From Blasia pusilla (Eukaryota; Marchantiophyta; Marchantiopsida; Blasiales): a DNA stretch of 64,000 nucleotides. Positions 23,701 to 33,399 of this stretch are shown in pieces. Location: contig CM114274.1 in the NCBI GenBank assembly GCA_050084515.1, positions 8,060,001 through 8,124,000 on the forward strand, in the 5' to 3' direction. The position numbers and the translations under genes are program-made. Numbering within the stretch: position 1 is the stretch's first letter; the number at the start of each line of letters is the position of its first letter. The notes under the pieces were generated by a model. That model searched no databases. It was given only the letters and a program-made list of their open reading frames with translations, and was not told the origin of the DNA.

Positions 23701-24233
23701 TGGAAGCTTTTGCTGGTGGACTGGATGCTCTCCAAAAGCCAGGTTGTAATGCAGAAATTGTTGCATGGGGACGCATCACAAACTACGCCCCAGAAGTCCT
23801 CATTGTTACATCCTGTCCCTCAGGTGTAGAGCATACCACTTCAGAGGTCAGCACTGTTCCAGGCGCTATCGTCTCTTTCAGAATTACTCACTATCCATTA
23901 CTCACTTCAACCTTGTATGAGTTTCCAACGTCATAATGGATTTGGAACTGATTCCTGGTACAATGTTTGATGCAGGTAGATAAATTGGCTAGGTTTTCAG
24001 GCTTTTGGTCGCTTCCAGCCGTTCAAGCTGGACGAGTGTACATCTGCGAGCAATTTTTTTTCAGCCATCCAGGACCAAGGCTTGTCGATGGGGTTGAACG
24101 TTTGGTAGGTTTACTGCATCCATCAGTGGCTCAAAGTCCCCGAGTGCCTGATGACACAGTTTTGAAGCTTTCACTTACTCCTGGGCAAAGGTGTAGTGGG
24201 GAAGAATTTTCCATCTACTTCCAACCGTGCTAG
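16214..24233 (+). CDS. CbiA-BtuF fusion: cobyrinic acid a,c-diamide synthase with cobalamin-binding domain
   Basis: Sixteen exons, all with AG/GT borders and compatible phases: 16214-16334, 17361-17436, 17671-17926, 18993-19377, 19507-19721, 19916-20002, 20337-20458, 20634-20771, 20967-21673, 21999-22069, 22327-22377, 22607-22633, 22708-22797, 23122-23232, 23505-23846, 23976-24233. They sum to 3057 nt: 1018 codons plus TAG. The protein starts at the P-loop ([10 protein letters not shown], residues 8-17), so no transit or signal peptide is visible and the product should be cytosolic. Residues 1-~466 are CbiA; ~467-686 are an Ala-rich then Ser-rich linker; 687-~1010 are a BtuF-like fold. CbiA enzymes use ATP and glutamine to amidate carboxylates a and c of cobyrinic acid; the relative CfbB acts on Ni-sirohydrochlorin. 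The plant substrate is unknown. The borders of exons 11/12 are the least certain, because the donor GTACCG is weak. AATAAA at 24361 follows the stop. Confidence 0.88.
20967..21624 (+). other. Linker encoded within large exon 9: Ala-rich then Ser/Arg-rich disordered region
   Basis: Residues ~473-507 are almost only Ala with Gly, Val, Pro, Ser and Thr, encoded by imperfect GCA/GCT repeats. The following ~180 residues are rich in Ser, Arg, Gly, Asn and His and match no domain I know. The linker shares one exon with the first BtuF motif, so the fusion point lies inside an exon and is not a simple read-through of two neighbouring genes. Confidence 0.8.
21625..24233 (+). other. Domain: BtuF-like cobalamin-binding class III solute-binding fold (exons 9-16)
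   Basis: It begins [20 protein letters not shown], the family signature at the first beta strand. It continues with [12 protein letters not shown] (family GVTxxCDYP), [39 protein letters not shown], and [10 protein letters not shown] (family vxxPCG). It ends with [12 protein letters not shown] and [16 protein letters not shown]. In bacteria and archaea such domains deliver corrinoids to BtuCD ABC transporters. Here it is fused to an enzyme and has no secretion signal, so a cytosolic binding role is inferred. The CxxC that commonly follows the 'PDLxxxQ' motif in related proteins is absent: DTSLQGD is found instead. Confidence 0.88.
22952..22980. repeat. Short inverted repeat in intron 13
   Basis: TGTCAGAC (22952..22959) and GTCTGACA (22973..22980) pair around a GC-rich 13-nt loop, followed by a GCCCCGCCCTGCGGGCC segment. 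It is GC-rich compared with the surrounding intron. Function unknown. Confidence 0.6.
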
Positions 24234-24360
24234 CTGTTGAAGACGCCTGTGGATCTGCTGATTTTTCAACCAGATGTGAGCTGTCTTTGATGCAGCCTCA
24301 GAATGTGGAATGGCAAATTCTTTCTAGTGACATTGGATATTCAATGTTATTGGCAGTGTG

Positions 24361-24366
24361 AATAAA
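24361..24366 (+). terminator. Candidate polyadenylation signal of the cbiA-btuF gene
   Basis: AATAAA lies 128 nt after the stop codon, a normal distance for a plant near-upstream element. No other canonical hexamer lies closer to the stop. Confidence 0.5.
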
Positions 24367-24739
24367 GAAACACCGGTGGTAGACGACTGGTCATGATTCC
24401 TGCCTATCGATGATTCAAATGAGATGAGCCCCTGTGAGATACAAGTATCTCTGAAAGTCTCATTCCATGGTTTTACCTCGCAGCCCGACGGGTTTTAAGA
24501 AAGAAAGCTCACTCATGAAATGGGTCATTGCCAAATTGCACTCTAGTAATGGTCTAGTGTCCTGGATGAACCTCTGTTACGTGTCATAGCAATCAGATTG
24601 ACAATGGTATGCCCAGCATCCGAAACTGAGAACTTCCTTTTCTATCTTCTGGAATATGCTGGCAGATCTTCATGAGGAATTGTCATTACTCGCTACTTTA
24701 TTTGTTTCCCATGGCCCTCCTGACTTCGCTAACCCTCTG

Positions 24740-25555
24740 ACCCGGCCCTTGTGCAGATAGTAGAAACCTGAAGGTAAAGCTGAAATCAGCCGTCAAGCTC
24801 TTCAGCTTCCATCTCCCTTTAAATTGGCCCCAGTGCATACGGAAGAAACCTTAAGGTGAAGCTGAGATTGGCCATCAAGCTCCTAAGCTTCCATCTCCCT
24901 TTCTGCTGGCCCCTGTGCGGATGGAAGAAACTTTAAGGGAATGCTGAGATTAGCCATCAAACATGAGTAGCGTCCATCTCTATTTCTCCTGCCCCTGTGC
25001 GGATGCAAGAAACCTGAAGGTAAAGCTGAGATTAGCCATGAAGCTCCTAACCTTCCATCTTCCTTTCTCCTGGCTCCTGTGCGGATGGAAGAAACATTAA
25101 GGGAATGGTGAGATTAGCCATCAAGCTCTTAAGCTTCCATCTCCTTTTCTACTGGCCCTGTGCAGATGTAAGAAACCTGAAGGTAAAGCTGAGATTAGCC
25201 ATGACGCTCCTAAGCTTCCATCTCCCTTTCTCCTGGCCCCTGTGCGGATGGAAGAAACTTTAAGAGAATGCTGAGATTAGCCATCAAGCTTTTAAGCTTC
25301 CCTCTCCTTTTCTACTGGCCCTGTGCAGATGCAAGAAACCTGAAGGTAAAGCTGAGATTAGCCATGAAGCACCTAAGCTTTCCCTTTCTCCTGGCCCTTG
25401 TGCGGATGGAAGAAACCTTATGGGAATGCTGAGATTAGCCATTAAGCTCTTGAGCTTCTATCCCCCTTTCTCCTGGCCCCTGTGCAGACGCAAGAAACCT
25501 GAAGGTAAAGTTGAGGTCAGCCATCAAGCTACTCCGATTCCATCTCCCACCATTT
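24740..25555. repeat. Tandem array of ~82-bp units (about 10 copies)
   Basis: The landmark GTGCGGATGGAAGAAAC (or GTGCAGATGCAAGAAACC) recurs at about 24752, 24834, 24915, 24997, 25079, 25160, 25241, 25322, 25400 and 25482. Two unit types (GGAAGAAACTTTAAGGGAAT versus GCAAGAAACCTGAAGGTAAA) alternate over much of the array, so the higher-order unit is a ~163-bp dimer. It begins ~500 bp downstream of the cbiA-btuF stop codon. Confidence 0.93.
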
Positions 25556-26239
25556 CTCTGCAACCAGATTCACACGATGTAGATTATTGCACTTCTATCT
25601 ACCGACGTCCACGTCCCCATGGATTCATTTGACCTCGTTTTCTGGGTCCCCCAAAATCCCAAATGCTTCATTTACACCTCAGTCCGCTGCCTCAAAAGTT
25701 GAACAAGGTGGACTCATCGGCCGCCCTTCCAAACGTAGACCCCCAGTCAACCTTATTACTCCCTTTCCATGCATCCCCAGAGTCCGTGGCCCTTTAGAAA
25801 ACAGAAGGAGATCCATGAAATGCCCGATATGACGGCTTTATCATGCGCAAAAGCCAGAAAAGGCCGTTATGAGCGTTCTTGTCTTTCACTGCCTCTCTGG
25901 TTGCAGGAAATTCATGCTGTGATTCCGGAATCCAAACCATGATGACCTTGTCCAAACAGCACCAACGCCCGAGGGCATCAAGAGAGCCCGCGCGGAGATG
26001 TCTCGCTTTACTGACCTTCTCGCACTTCCTGTCTGATTGGTTCCTAACGAGATCGCCATCTCTTCCTCTGCTGTACTCCGCGCAGGAGAAAAGAAATCGG
26101 GCTCTTTTTTAAGGGAGAGATGCGCGCACTTTCGACGAGATGCAGTTGCCGTGACCTCAGCGCAACCGCTGACTCGCTCACAAAGAGACGGCCCTGCGAA
26201 GGAGAGGGCGACCGGAACGAAACACCTTGCGGTGCTTCC

Positions 26240-26930
26240 TTCCTTCCGATTCCTCAAAGCACACAATCTCGAATCGGAAGGCAATCGCGGTGATTCTCGA
26301 AGGCGAAGGCCATTGGAAGAGGCCGCACTACAAGGTGTCCACGCCATCGACACATTCTCGAAGGACATGGCAACCGGAAGGAAACACCACAAAGTCCACT
26401 CGCCAACAACACATTCTCGAAGGACATGGCAATCGGAAGAAAGCAGCACAAAGTGCAATCGCCGACGCAGCACACAATCTCGAATCGGAAGGCAATCGCT
26501 GTGATTCTCGAAGGCGAAGGCCATTGGAAGGCGGCACCACAAAGTATCATCTCCAAAACCACACTCCCGAACGACATGGCGATCGGAATGAAGCATCACA
26601 AAGTCCACTTCCCAACAAAAACACGCATTCTCCAATGAGACAGATGGCAATTGCAAGAAAGCACAGCAAAGTGCTCTCCCCAACAATGCTCATGTTCTCT
26701 GATAAGATGGCAATTTGGAGAAAGCACTCCAAAGTGCAGTCCCCAACAAGAAGTCAAACACACTCGAATGAGGAGGATATTGGCAGGAAAACACCCGAAA
26801 GTGCAACTCAAATCATTCTCGAAGATGAAGGATATTGGGAGAAAGTACCCCAAAGTGCAGTCCACAACAACTCAAAAAAATTTCGAAGGAGAAGTATTGG
26901 GAGGAAACACCACGAAATGCACTCGTGAGC
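26240..26930. repeat. Tandem array of ~58-62-bp units (about 11 copies)
   Basis: Units follow the pattern 'cattctcgaaggacatggcaatcggaagaaagcaccacaaagtgcactcgccaacaa', becoming more diverged toward 26900 ('gaggatattgggaggaaacacc-cgaaagtgcaactc'). An exact longer repeat, AATCTCGAATCGGAAGGCAA, is seen at 26266 and 26476. Long ORFs on both strands (for example 233 and 266 codons) arise because the unit length is often a multiple of three. They are not considered genes. Confidence 0.9.
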
Positions 26931-26940
26931 GCTCAAATTG

Positions 26941-27066
26941 AACCCCACCCACTAACTCTAGAAACTAGTTAGCATGCACGAAAATGTTTTTCAAATCTTT
27001 TTTTTTTAAATATTATTATTACCCTCACCCACTAATTCTGGAAACCAGTTAGCATGCACAAAAATG
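26941..27066. repeat. Short direct duplication ('actaactctagaaactagttagcatgcac')
   Basis: The segment around 26943..26985 is repeated at about 27021..27066 with few changes (CCCACTAATTCTGGAAACCAG). An AT-rich spacer separates the copies. No coding role. Confidence 0.75.
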
Positions 27067-30000
27067 GTTGTTTAATAAGTTATTTTTTTTTTCATTTGAA
27101 GTATAATTTATTTTTTATGTATATTATTATTGGAAGGTATTCTTATGACATATGTCTTTTTGGGCCAATAATCTTTTTGTGTGGTATTCTCCCTTTCGAT
27201 TTTGAAACAATTCGGAGTTGGATGCCTTTCACGGGCTAGTAATCATATAACATTTCAAAGAAAATTTAAACAATATCCCAATCTACTAAATAGTTCCACC
27301 CCTCCAAATTTAAATAAAACTTTTCTAATTCCTCTCACAAAAGTAATATTCATAAATTAAATTAATCTCAATGAATGAAACTAGTGTGGAATCCTTTCAC
27401 AGGGGTTGGAAATCCCCATTTCTCCACCCCTATAAGTACATACCACTTTTGCTTCTTGTGTTTTTAGAAATATTTTTAAAACTATAATTTTAGAGATGGA
27501 TGTTGTGATACAACTATTTAAAAATCTCATTATATATGGGGTCGTGATCATTTTCATTCAAATTGAAAATTTTTTTCAAAAATCAAATGTGATTTAAAAC
27601 CCAAAAAGATCCTATGTTTGTTTACCTTTGAAGACTCGAAGCTCTCTCCTATCTCGACTTTGTCCTTTTCGAATCCCTTTCCTCTTTCCAGCGCTCCGCC
27701 CTAGAAACTCGGCAGTTAATGGAGTATCTACACTGGAGATTTGGCTAGACCTGCTAGGGATGCCTAGGAACACCTCCCTTTGGGCATTGATATCGACCAT
27801 GGGAGTGTTCCTAGTGTCCTATGGATGACGTCGCTGGAAATAGGACGAGCGTAAGAACGAGTCCCCAAGTTGACTGATTGCATTGCATATTCCTGAAACT
27901 TTTCGTCATAATCTAATTCTAGTTATTTTTTTAAAAGTAATGATATGTAGATCGTATTCGAGAGGTTTTGATTAAAATAAAAAAATTTTAACTACTTTTT
28001 CCTTGTGCCATAAGGAATGTTGTTTCCATACTGTAAGTGGCGACAAACTTGTGTCATTGCGAGAGAAAGTCGCAATTAACAATGCGGGTAACTCTGTCTC
28101 AATGGCAGATAGCCTAAGGTATCCATCTGTGAGTGTTTTGAAAACCTAGTTGGCAGAATCATTGCCTTTCTTCATTTTCTTCAGGAAAAAAAATCCTAAA
28201 TGTTAAGAGTGTAGATTTACGAAAATCAGGTCAAATGAGTGGGAACTAAACACCGACTTTGTCATCACACGATATGGAAAATGGGATTCAGATCCCACCA
28301 TGATCCAAGGAAACCCATCAGCTCCAAGACACTGTAAAACTCAGCACGATAGTGGATTTTAGGATATGATTCCCCTAAACGCATGAGAATTGACCCTTTA
28401 GACCCTTCATACCCCAAGACACTAGGAAGTTGGGGGCACAATCATTGCTTCTAGGATACGATTAGATGTTACCATGAGAGGTGACGCCCACGCAGAAATG
28501 GGCAAACACCGATGCACTCGTCCCCGCCATCCACAAATATGTGAGTAACACGGCCCTTGAATGTAACGAATCTAGTTCACTGCCCTCATTTTCTGCAACT
28601 TCTCGTCCGCCACCAAAACCGGCTATTGCAGTTGGATGCACGTTGCTACTTTCCCTTATGCTTCCCAAGTTTACCTTACTAGATAGGACCCACGAAGGAT
28701 CTTTACATATTCGCCAGCGCTCCTCGAATAAGTGATTTAAGTTTCGACACTCCATGTGATTTGGTGCTTGTAACCAATTTGAGCTTAACAATTGCTACCA
28801 TCATGTAACACGTCCCGAGTCATTTGTGGTTAAATGAACCACAGCCTAGTTCCATGACTCCCATCCCCCAGACCATCTCTACTGACCGAAGCTTACAATA
28901 GACCACGAGCTCCATAGAACCCTCCACCATCACATCAATTTGGTTGTTTATTGCTCAATTGGTGCTTGGAATGGTTGTGGTGGGTTTACCAGTTTGCATC
29001 CACGCAGACTTTGCCCGGTATGAACCTAACCCATTTGTGACTGGAGTCACTAAAGTATCAAGATGGACAGGTGGGGAGTTTATAACGGTAACGAGCAGAT
29101 AAAAGGCAATGACGTCCATTCGGATGTCGAACCCTAATGATTCATCATTCTTCCGTGCAGTCTGAAAGATGATAGGACAACAATTCGTGCAAGTTAATCC
29201 TGTCATCCGCGGAGTTAGTGATTGGATGTTCGACAATCTCAGGATACCACTCTTGTTATGGCCCTTTTAAGCTCTAGTCTTTTTTTTTCTCCCCTCTCGA
29301 AGGACCGCACTGGGTATTTTTTTTCCTCTTCGTATAAGCCATACACGTCTACACCCCATAAACGATTCACCACACGAATTTCTTCGCCGCACACTCATTC
29401 GTTTAAAAGGTCCGTGTCATGAAGTACACCTCATTGAGAATTCCTAGCCAGGCCCCGTTTCTCTAGCTCTGGACAAGGCTCATTTATAAGGAAAGCAGCT
29501 TGCGTGCGCAACGAAAACCGAAGCATTCTACTTCGTTCTTTCCTCCGTGCACACTCACGAACAGGACAACATCTTGTGCAAGAGAATTCCGTCATCAGGG
29601 ATGATGGACGCGGAAGCTGAGGGAGTGATGACAGAATGTTTGAGAAGAACTCACCTGCGTTGAAAGATTTTGAACCCATCGCTCCGCTGGCACTGTAGTC
29701 TATAAGAGGTAAGGCCTCGCTGCAGTCGTGGAGAAGCTGCGAAGCATAGAACCGTTCAGTCTCCCGACATCTATGGAGCGCGCACGTTTGAGTCTACTAC
29801 ACGACAGTGTCACAATCAGTAACCGGATCTATCTGCGGAAATTATCCGTATCTGAGGTGGAGAATCCGGCACCCCCACCCACCCGGACGTCCACCGCACA
29901 TGGGAACTGTCACGTGGAAGCTTTGCAGTGGGTTATTGTAACAATCCCAGAAGAGTCAATTGTTAGAATGTTGAAATTGGAAATGGCGGTAGTTTGTCGC

Positions 30001-30600
30001 GGTGGGCGTGTCATGCACTGCCGGATACGATGGAGAAATTCAAACTGGTTGGTCAAGCTGACTACAACTAGAGCTTCCCACACCGTACTCCTAAAGAAAC
30101 TTCCCGTGAGAAAAACACTTTCCTGTTACGACTTCGTTGCTTACCCTAAATAAACGCGCTCGGTCGTTCCCGCGGCAGATGTTACCTCTAAATGCGATTT
30201 TTTCCCGCGACAGCTTTCTAGCAGAATATGGTTATCTTCCAGCCGACTGGAAAGTTCCCTCCACCAAAATTTCAAGAGTCTAATGAAATTCGTCTTCCGT
30301 GATCAGGATCGATCTTGTTCGGGGCACCTATCAAACAAAACAACCAGCCGTTGTTCGGCTGGAGGAATATAAACAAATGTCGGTATCGTGCTTGACTTTC
30401 AGACATATTCTCTAGTTCTAACAAAAGATGAGACTTCCGATAAAGATTGTCTTGGTGCCAATATTTCAAACCGAGACTCCAATGGCAGTGACATGGAAGA
30501 GGGGACAAACCACTCTGCGTACTTAGCGTCTTTGATTGAGCGAGTAGTCGCATAAGCAGACGTGTGATATCCCGGGACTACAGCTGTCTCAGCTCTTAAC
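27067..30600. other. Unassigned region downstream of RMI2
   Basis: AT-rich to 28.0 kb, then more balanced composition to 30.6 kb. Frames at 28462..28791, 28955..29236, 29431..29679 (-) and 29728..30153 (+) are open, but I recognise no domain in any. Part of the 30.2-30.7 kb interval may be the 3' UTR of the RMI2 gene on the minus strand. No repeat array is seen. Confidence 0.4.
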
Positions 30601-30720
30601 TAGACAAAAACATAAGAGCAGGGATGGTCTATACCCCAGAGAAGAAGGTTCTTCAAGATTCCCCGAACTTGTTTGCAAACGATCTGAAGACCTTCGAAAA
30701 ACACGGAAGTACCGAGGATG

Positions 30721-33092
30721 TCATCTCCCGATCATCAGAGTTTCATAGAACGTGTCGTGCACTTCAGCTACTTCTAGATTCCAAAGTGCCTCTCTATTTG
30801 GTGTCGAGGACAGATTTACTATCTTGTGCACCTGACCACATTTCACAGCACTCGTACAGTTAGGGATTCCGTCGTGTTGGGCTCAATCATTTGGGAACTA
30901 CGATCATACTGGCTACTTTTCACCGAACGTCAGAATCGACCGAATGGATTGCAATTCTCCTATGCTTCCTTCCTCTTTCTACGACTCTGGGCCTAAATTC
31001 TAAGGATACGCAGCAGCAGCAGCACCACCCAAGGCAGCAGCAGCAGAACCACCACCACCACCACCACCACCGCGTGACGCAAGCACTTGTCAAAGACGAG
31101 GACTTTTTTCGAACAGCCGTAAAGCGGCCAAGATAAATAAACAAATAAAATAGATAGTTTTGCCGCAACGACATGAGATGGAGATAGTTGAAAAATCAAC
31201 GTACCTCAATAAATGGGACCGTGTCTTCGCAGTACCTACCATTTACTATAACATGCATTCCTGCAACCCCGCGTTATTGAACGCCGTCAAAAGAAGCTCC
31301 ATGGAAGTTTCAGCCCCTACTATGCTGCAGTATACAATGATCAAAATGCTGTGTCTTGCCGGGTAATACCGACTGAAGACCGTGTTCTATAATGATCTAT
31401 ACAAGATTGTCGTCGGATTCCAGCCATTTACCACAACGCATGTCCTGATCTACACACTGACCGGGCTCCCATAGCTGGTTTTGATGCTCCTTTTTCAAAA
31501 ATAGGTCAATGACATCACTACCATCGTCCAACACCATGGTACCATGCTCCAAGGGTGTCACCAGTATTCCCTGCAGTCGGACAAACAACCAGAAGAAATG
31601 AACCTAAGAATTTTAGTAGCTTGCTACATTCCTTTTCATCATATATCCGTGTACACCTGATTCGAGACTCCGCGTGGATATCTGAGTCTCGATTGAAGAA
31701 TCAAATCCACAGCCACTGTGGTAACTCCTCAGTCCAACTTCTCACGTGAGATTCATGAATCGAAGAAGCTGACTCAGACGCAATCACCTTCACCTTCGTG
31801 GAGACTCTGACAAATCCAGCACTACAATGGCCTCCTAACACATGACACGCAGTCCGAAAGTCCACCACCTTGAAGGCGATCAATTGTTCCAGTTCCAATT
31901 TTCTTGACACGCAGTCCGAAAGTCCACCACCTTGAAGGCGATCAATTGTTCCAGTTCCAATTTTCTTGACACGCATCCATGTCCTCAATCACCAGAGGTT
32001 CAATCAGCGTGCAACCAAATCCCCTCGAAATGTTAAATAGATAAAGTTGAAGATCGTCATTTTCGCTGGCATTCGTCACACTAGACTTAAGGGATGGATT
32101 ACATAACTGACATTCAAAGAAGATATGCCACGGCAAACAGGCATAACAGATTAGTCAACATTGACGGCTTCTGTTGTCCCAAAGAACTCCGTTCACAGCA
32201 AGGAAACTTCTAGGACGAATCGAATTCTCCGACGTGCCGGGCACTCGAATTCTCGAAGTAAAATGCCTAAAAGCCCCCATGGATAGCCACGTGACGTCGC
32301 AGCTCCACATTCCTAGCTAAAACGATAAATACGAAAATCCATACGAAAAAATAAGACTACGAGAGATTTGTTTCACGATGCACACAGCTGCCCCACACGG
32401 ATAAATGCAGATGGCACATATCGTACATAGTTGCCTATCAGTATTTGCCATTGTAGAGAATGTCACAAATATCAAGCAGAAAGTACGTAGTCTTGTCTCA
32501 TTTGTCATTTCCAGCCCAATCCAGCGCGGACCTCATGTGCAACACTACAGAAGGGGGATCATTTCGGCTTGCACCGTACAATATGTAAAGCGGGACTCTC
32601 AAAGAAATTATTCAATTCTCTTCAAATCTTAGGCAGTGACCTTTCTGAAACGTACACTTCCAACAGCAACGAACACCACATGCGGACTGCGGAACGTGCT
32701 GGTAATCTCAAGAGTATATTCGACAAAACTAAAACTGTAGTACACTCACGAACAGACTCCTTCGACAACTAACAACCATCGCAGTTTTACTCCAAAATCC
32801 CCTGAGCGAGCAAGAGCTCCGGCTACTGAACAAGTGAGACCATGACGACTTTATCCCCCTACCATTCTCCACTTTCCACAGATTCCACACTACAAATACT
32901 CTCACGACATATCACTAAGCGGACAAAAGTTCCAGCGAATACGAACGACTGAAACATTTCATAATGTCATTCATCCACCTGCAGCCAAACCCGCTGAAAT
33001 TTCAATTCGCCAATATATGTGAAATCTCCGCGATGCACTGCAGCCTGCAGCTCCGCCACGAACAACTTCGGTGCTGGCAGCGACATGTCCAT
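30721..33092 (-). CDS. RMI2: RMI2-like OB-fold subunit of the RecQ-TOP3-RMI complex
   Basis: Four exons on the minus strand with GT..AG borders: 33092..32979, 31570..31462, 31260..31205, 30831..30721. They total 390 nt: 129 codons plus TGA, a normal length for plant RMI2. Exon 1 starts MDMSLPAPKLFVAELQ and ends ELKFQRVWLQ. Exon 2 continues GILVTPLEHGTMVLDDGSDV, the OB-fold strands with the conserved 'WLQG' and 'DDG(T/S)' signatures. Exon 3 gives MHVIVNGRY (family YVMVxGxY). Exon 4 gives VHKIVNLSSTPNREALWNLE, matching the family 'VHKIVDLS..PDREAMWYLEV' C-terminal helix. RMI2 acts in the nucleus: with RMI1, TOP3-alpha and a RecQ helicase it dissolves double Holliday junctions and limits crossovers. 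The exon 1 donor (GTGGAT) is somewhat weak, but the frame fits exactly. Identified from remembered motifs, not from a search. Confidence 0.85.
31011..31073. repeat. RMI2: (CAG)n/(CAC)n trinucleotide tracts in RMI2 intron 3
   Basis: CAGCAG..., then a second CAG run and ACCACC... repeats, on the plus strand. On the coding (minus) strand these are CTG and GTG runs. They lie between exons 4 (30831) and 3 (31205). Confidence 0.9.
31844..31967. repeat. RMI2: Perfect 62-bp tandem duplication in RMI2 intron 1
   Basis: Two identical 62-bp copies (31844..31905 and 31906..31967), each starting GACACGCAGTCCG, are followed by the first bases of a third (31968). Identity over the whole unit implies a very recent duplication or an assembly artefact. 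It lies between exon 2 (31570) and exon 1 (32979). Confidence 0.95.
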
Positions 33093-33170
33093 AGCTGCTC
33101 ACTTTCGCTGTCTGCCTCTGTCCAGGAAACTCGATCGTAAACTCGGAACGCGTTCGGTTTCCAAATTAAG

Positions 33171-33180
33171 GTTAGGGTTT
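33171..33180 (-). promoter_or_regulatory. RMI2: Telo-box (AAACCCTAA) upstream of the RMI2 start
   Basis: On the minus strand the sequence reads AAACCCTAAC, about 80 nt upstream of the ATG at 33092. Telo-boxes are known plant promoter/5' UTR elements enriched in genes of dividing cells, in keeping with a DNA-repair gene. A TTTC microsatellite (33348..33369) lies further upstream. Confidence 0.55.
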
Positions 33181-33347
33181 GCCTCTCCCGAAGGTTGGAT
33201 CCGACGGAGACAGCTACTTGGGTCGAGCTTGTGTTCACCGTCGCGTTCGACGGCGACGGCGACGGAATAAGGTTTGGATTATCCATTGTTTTTCCGTCGT
33301 CCCACTCCTCACACACGTTAGACCCGTTTTCAATGGATGGAAAATTA

Positions 33348-33369
33348 TTTCTTTCTTTCTTTCTTTCTT
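33348..33369. repeat. (TTTC)n microsatellite
   Basis: Five and a half TTTC units on the plus strand, in the likely promoter or 5' leader of RMI2. Confidence 0.9.
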
Positions 33370-33399
33370 GGGAAGGGTTATTTCTTAGCTTGGGATGGG

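Noticed and set aside
25886-26686. 266-codon minus ORF and 233-codon plus ORF
   Set aside because: Both are generated by the ~60-bp tandem array, have periodic composition and show no domain.
24740-26930. CRISPR-like regular repeats
   Set aside because: The units are contiguous without unique spacers, and the locus is eukaryotic. These are tandem satellites.
29728-30153. 141-codon plus ORF
   Set aside because: Length alone is unusual, but the residues match no family I know and no splice or repeat context supports it. Left unassigned.
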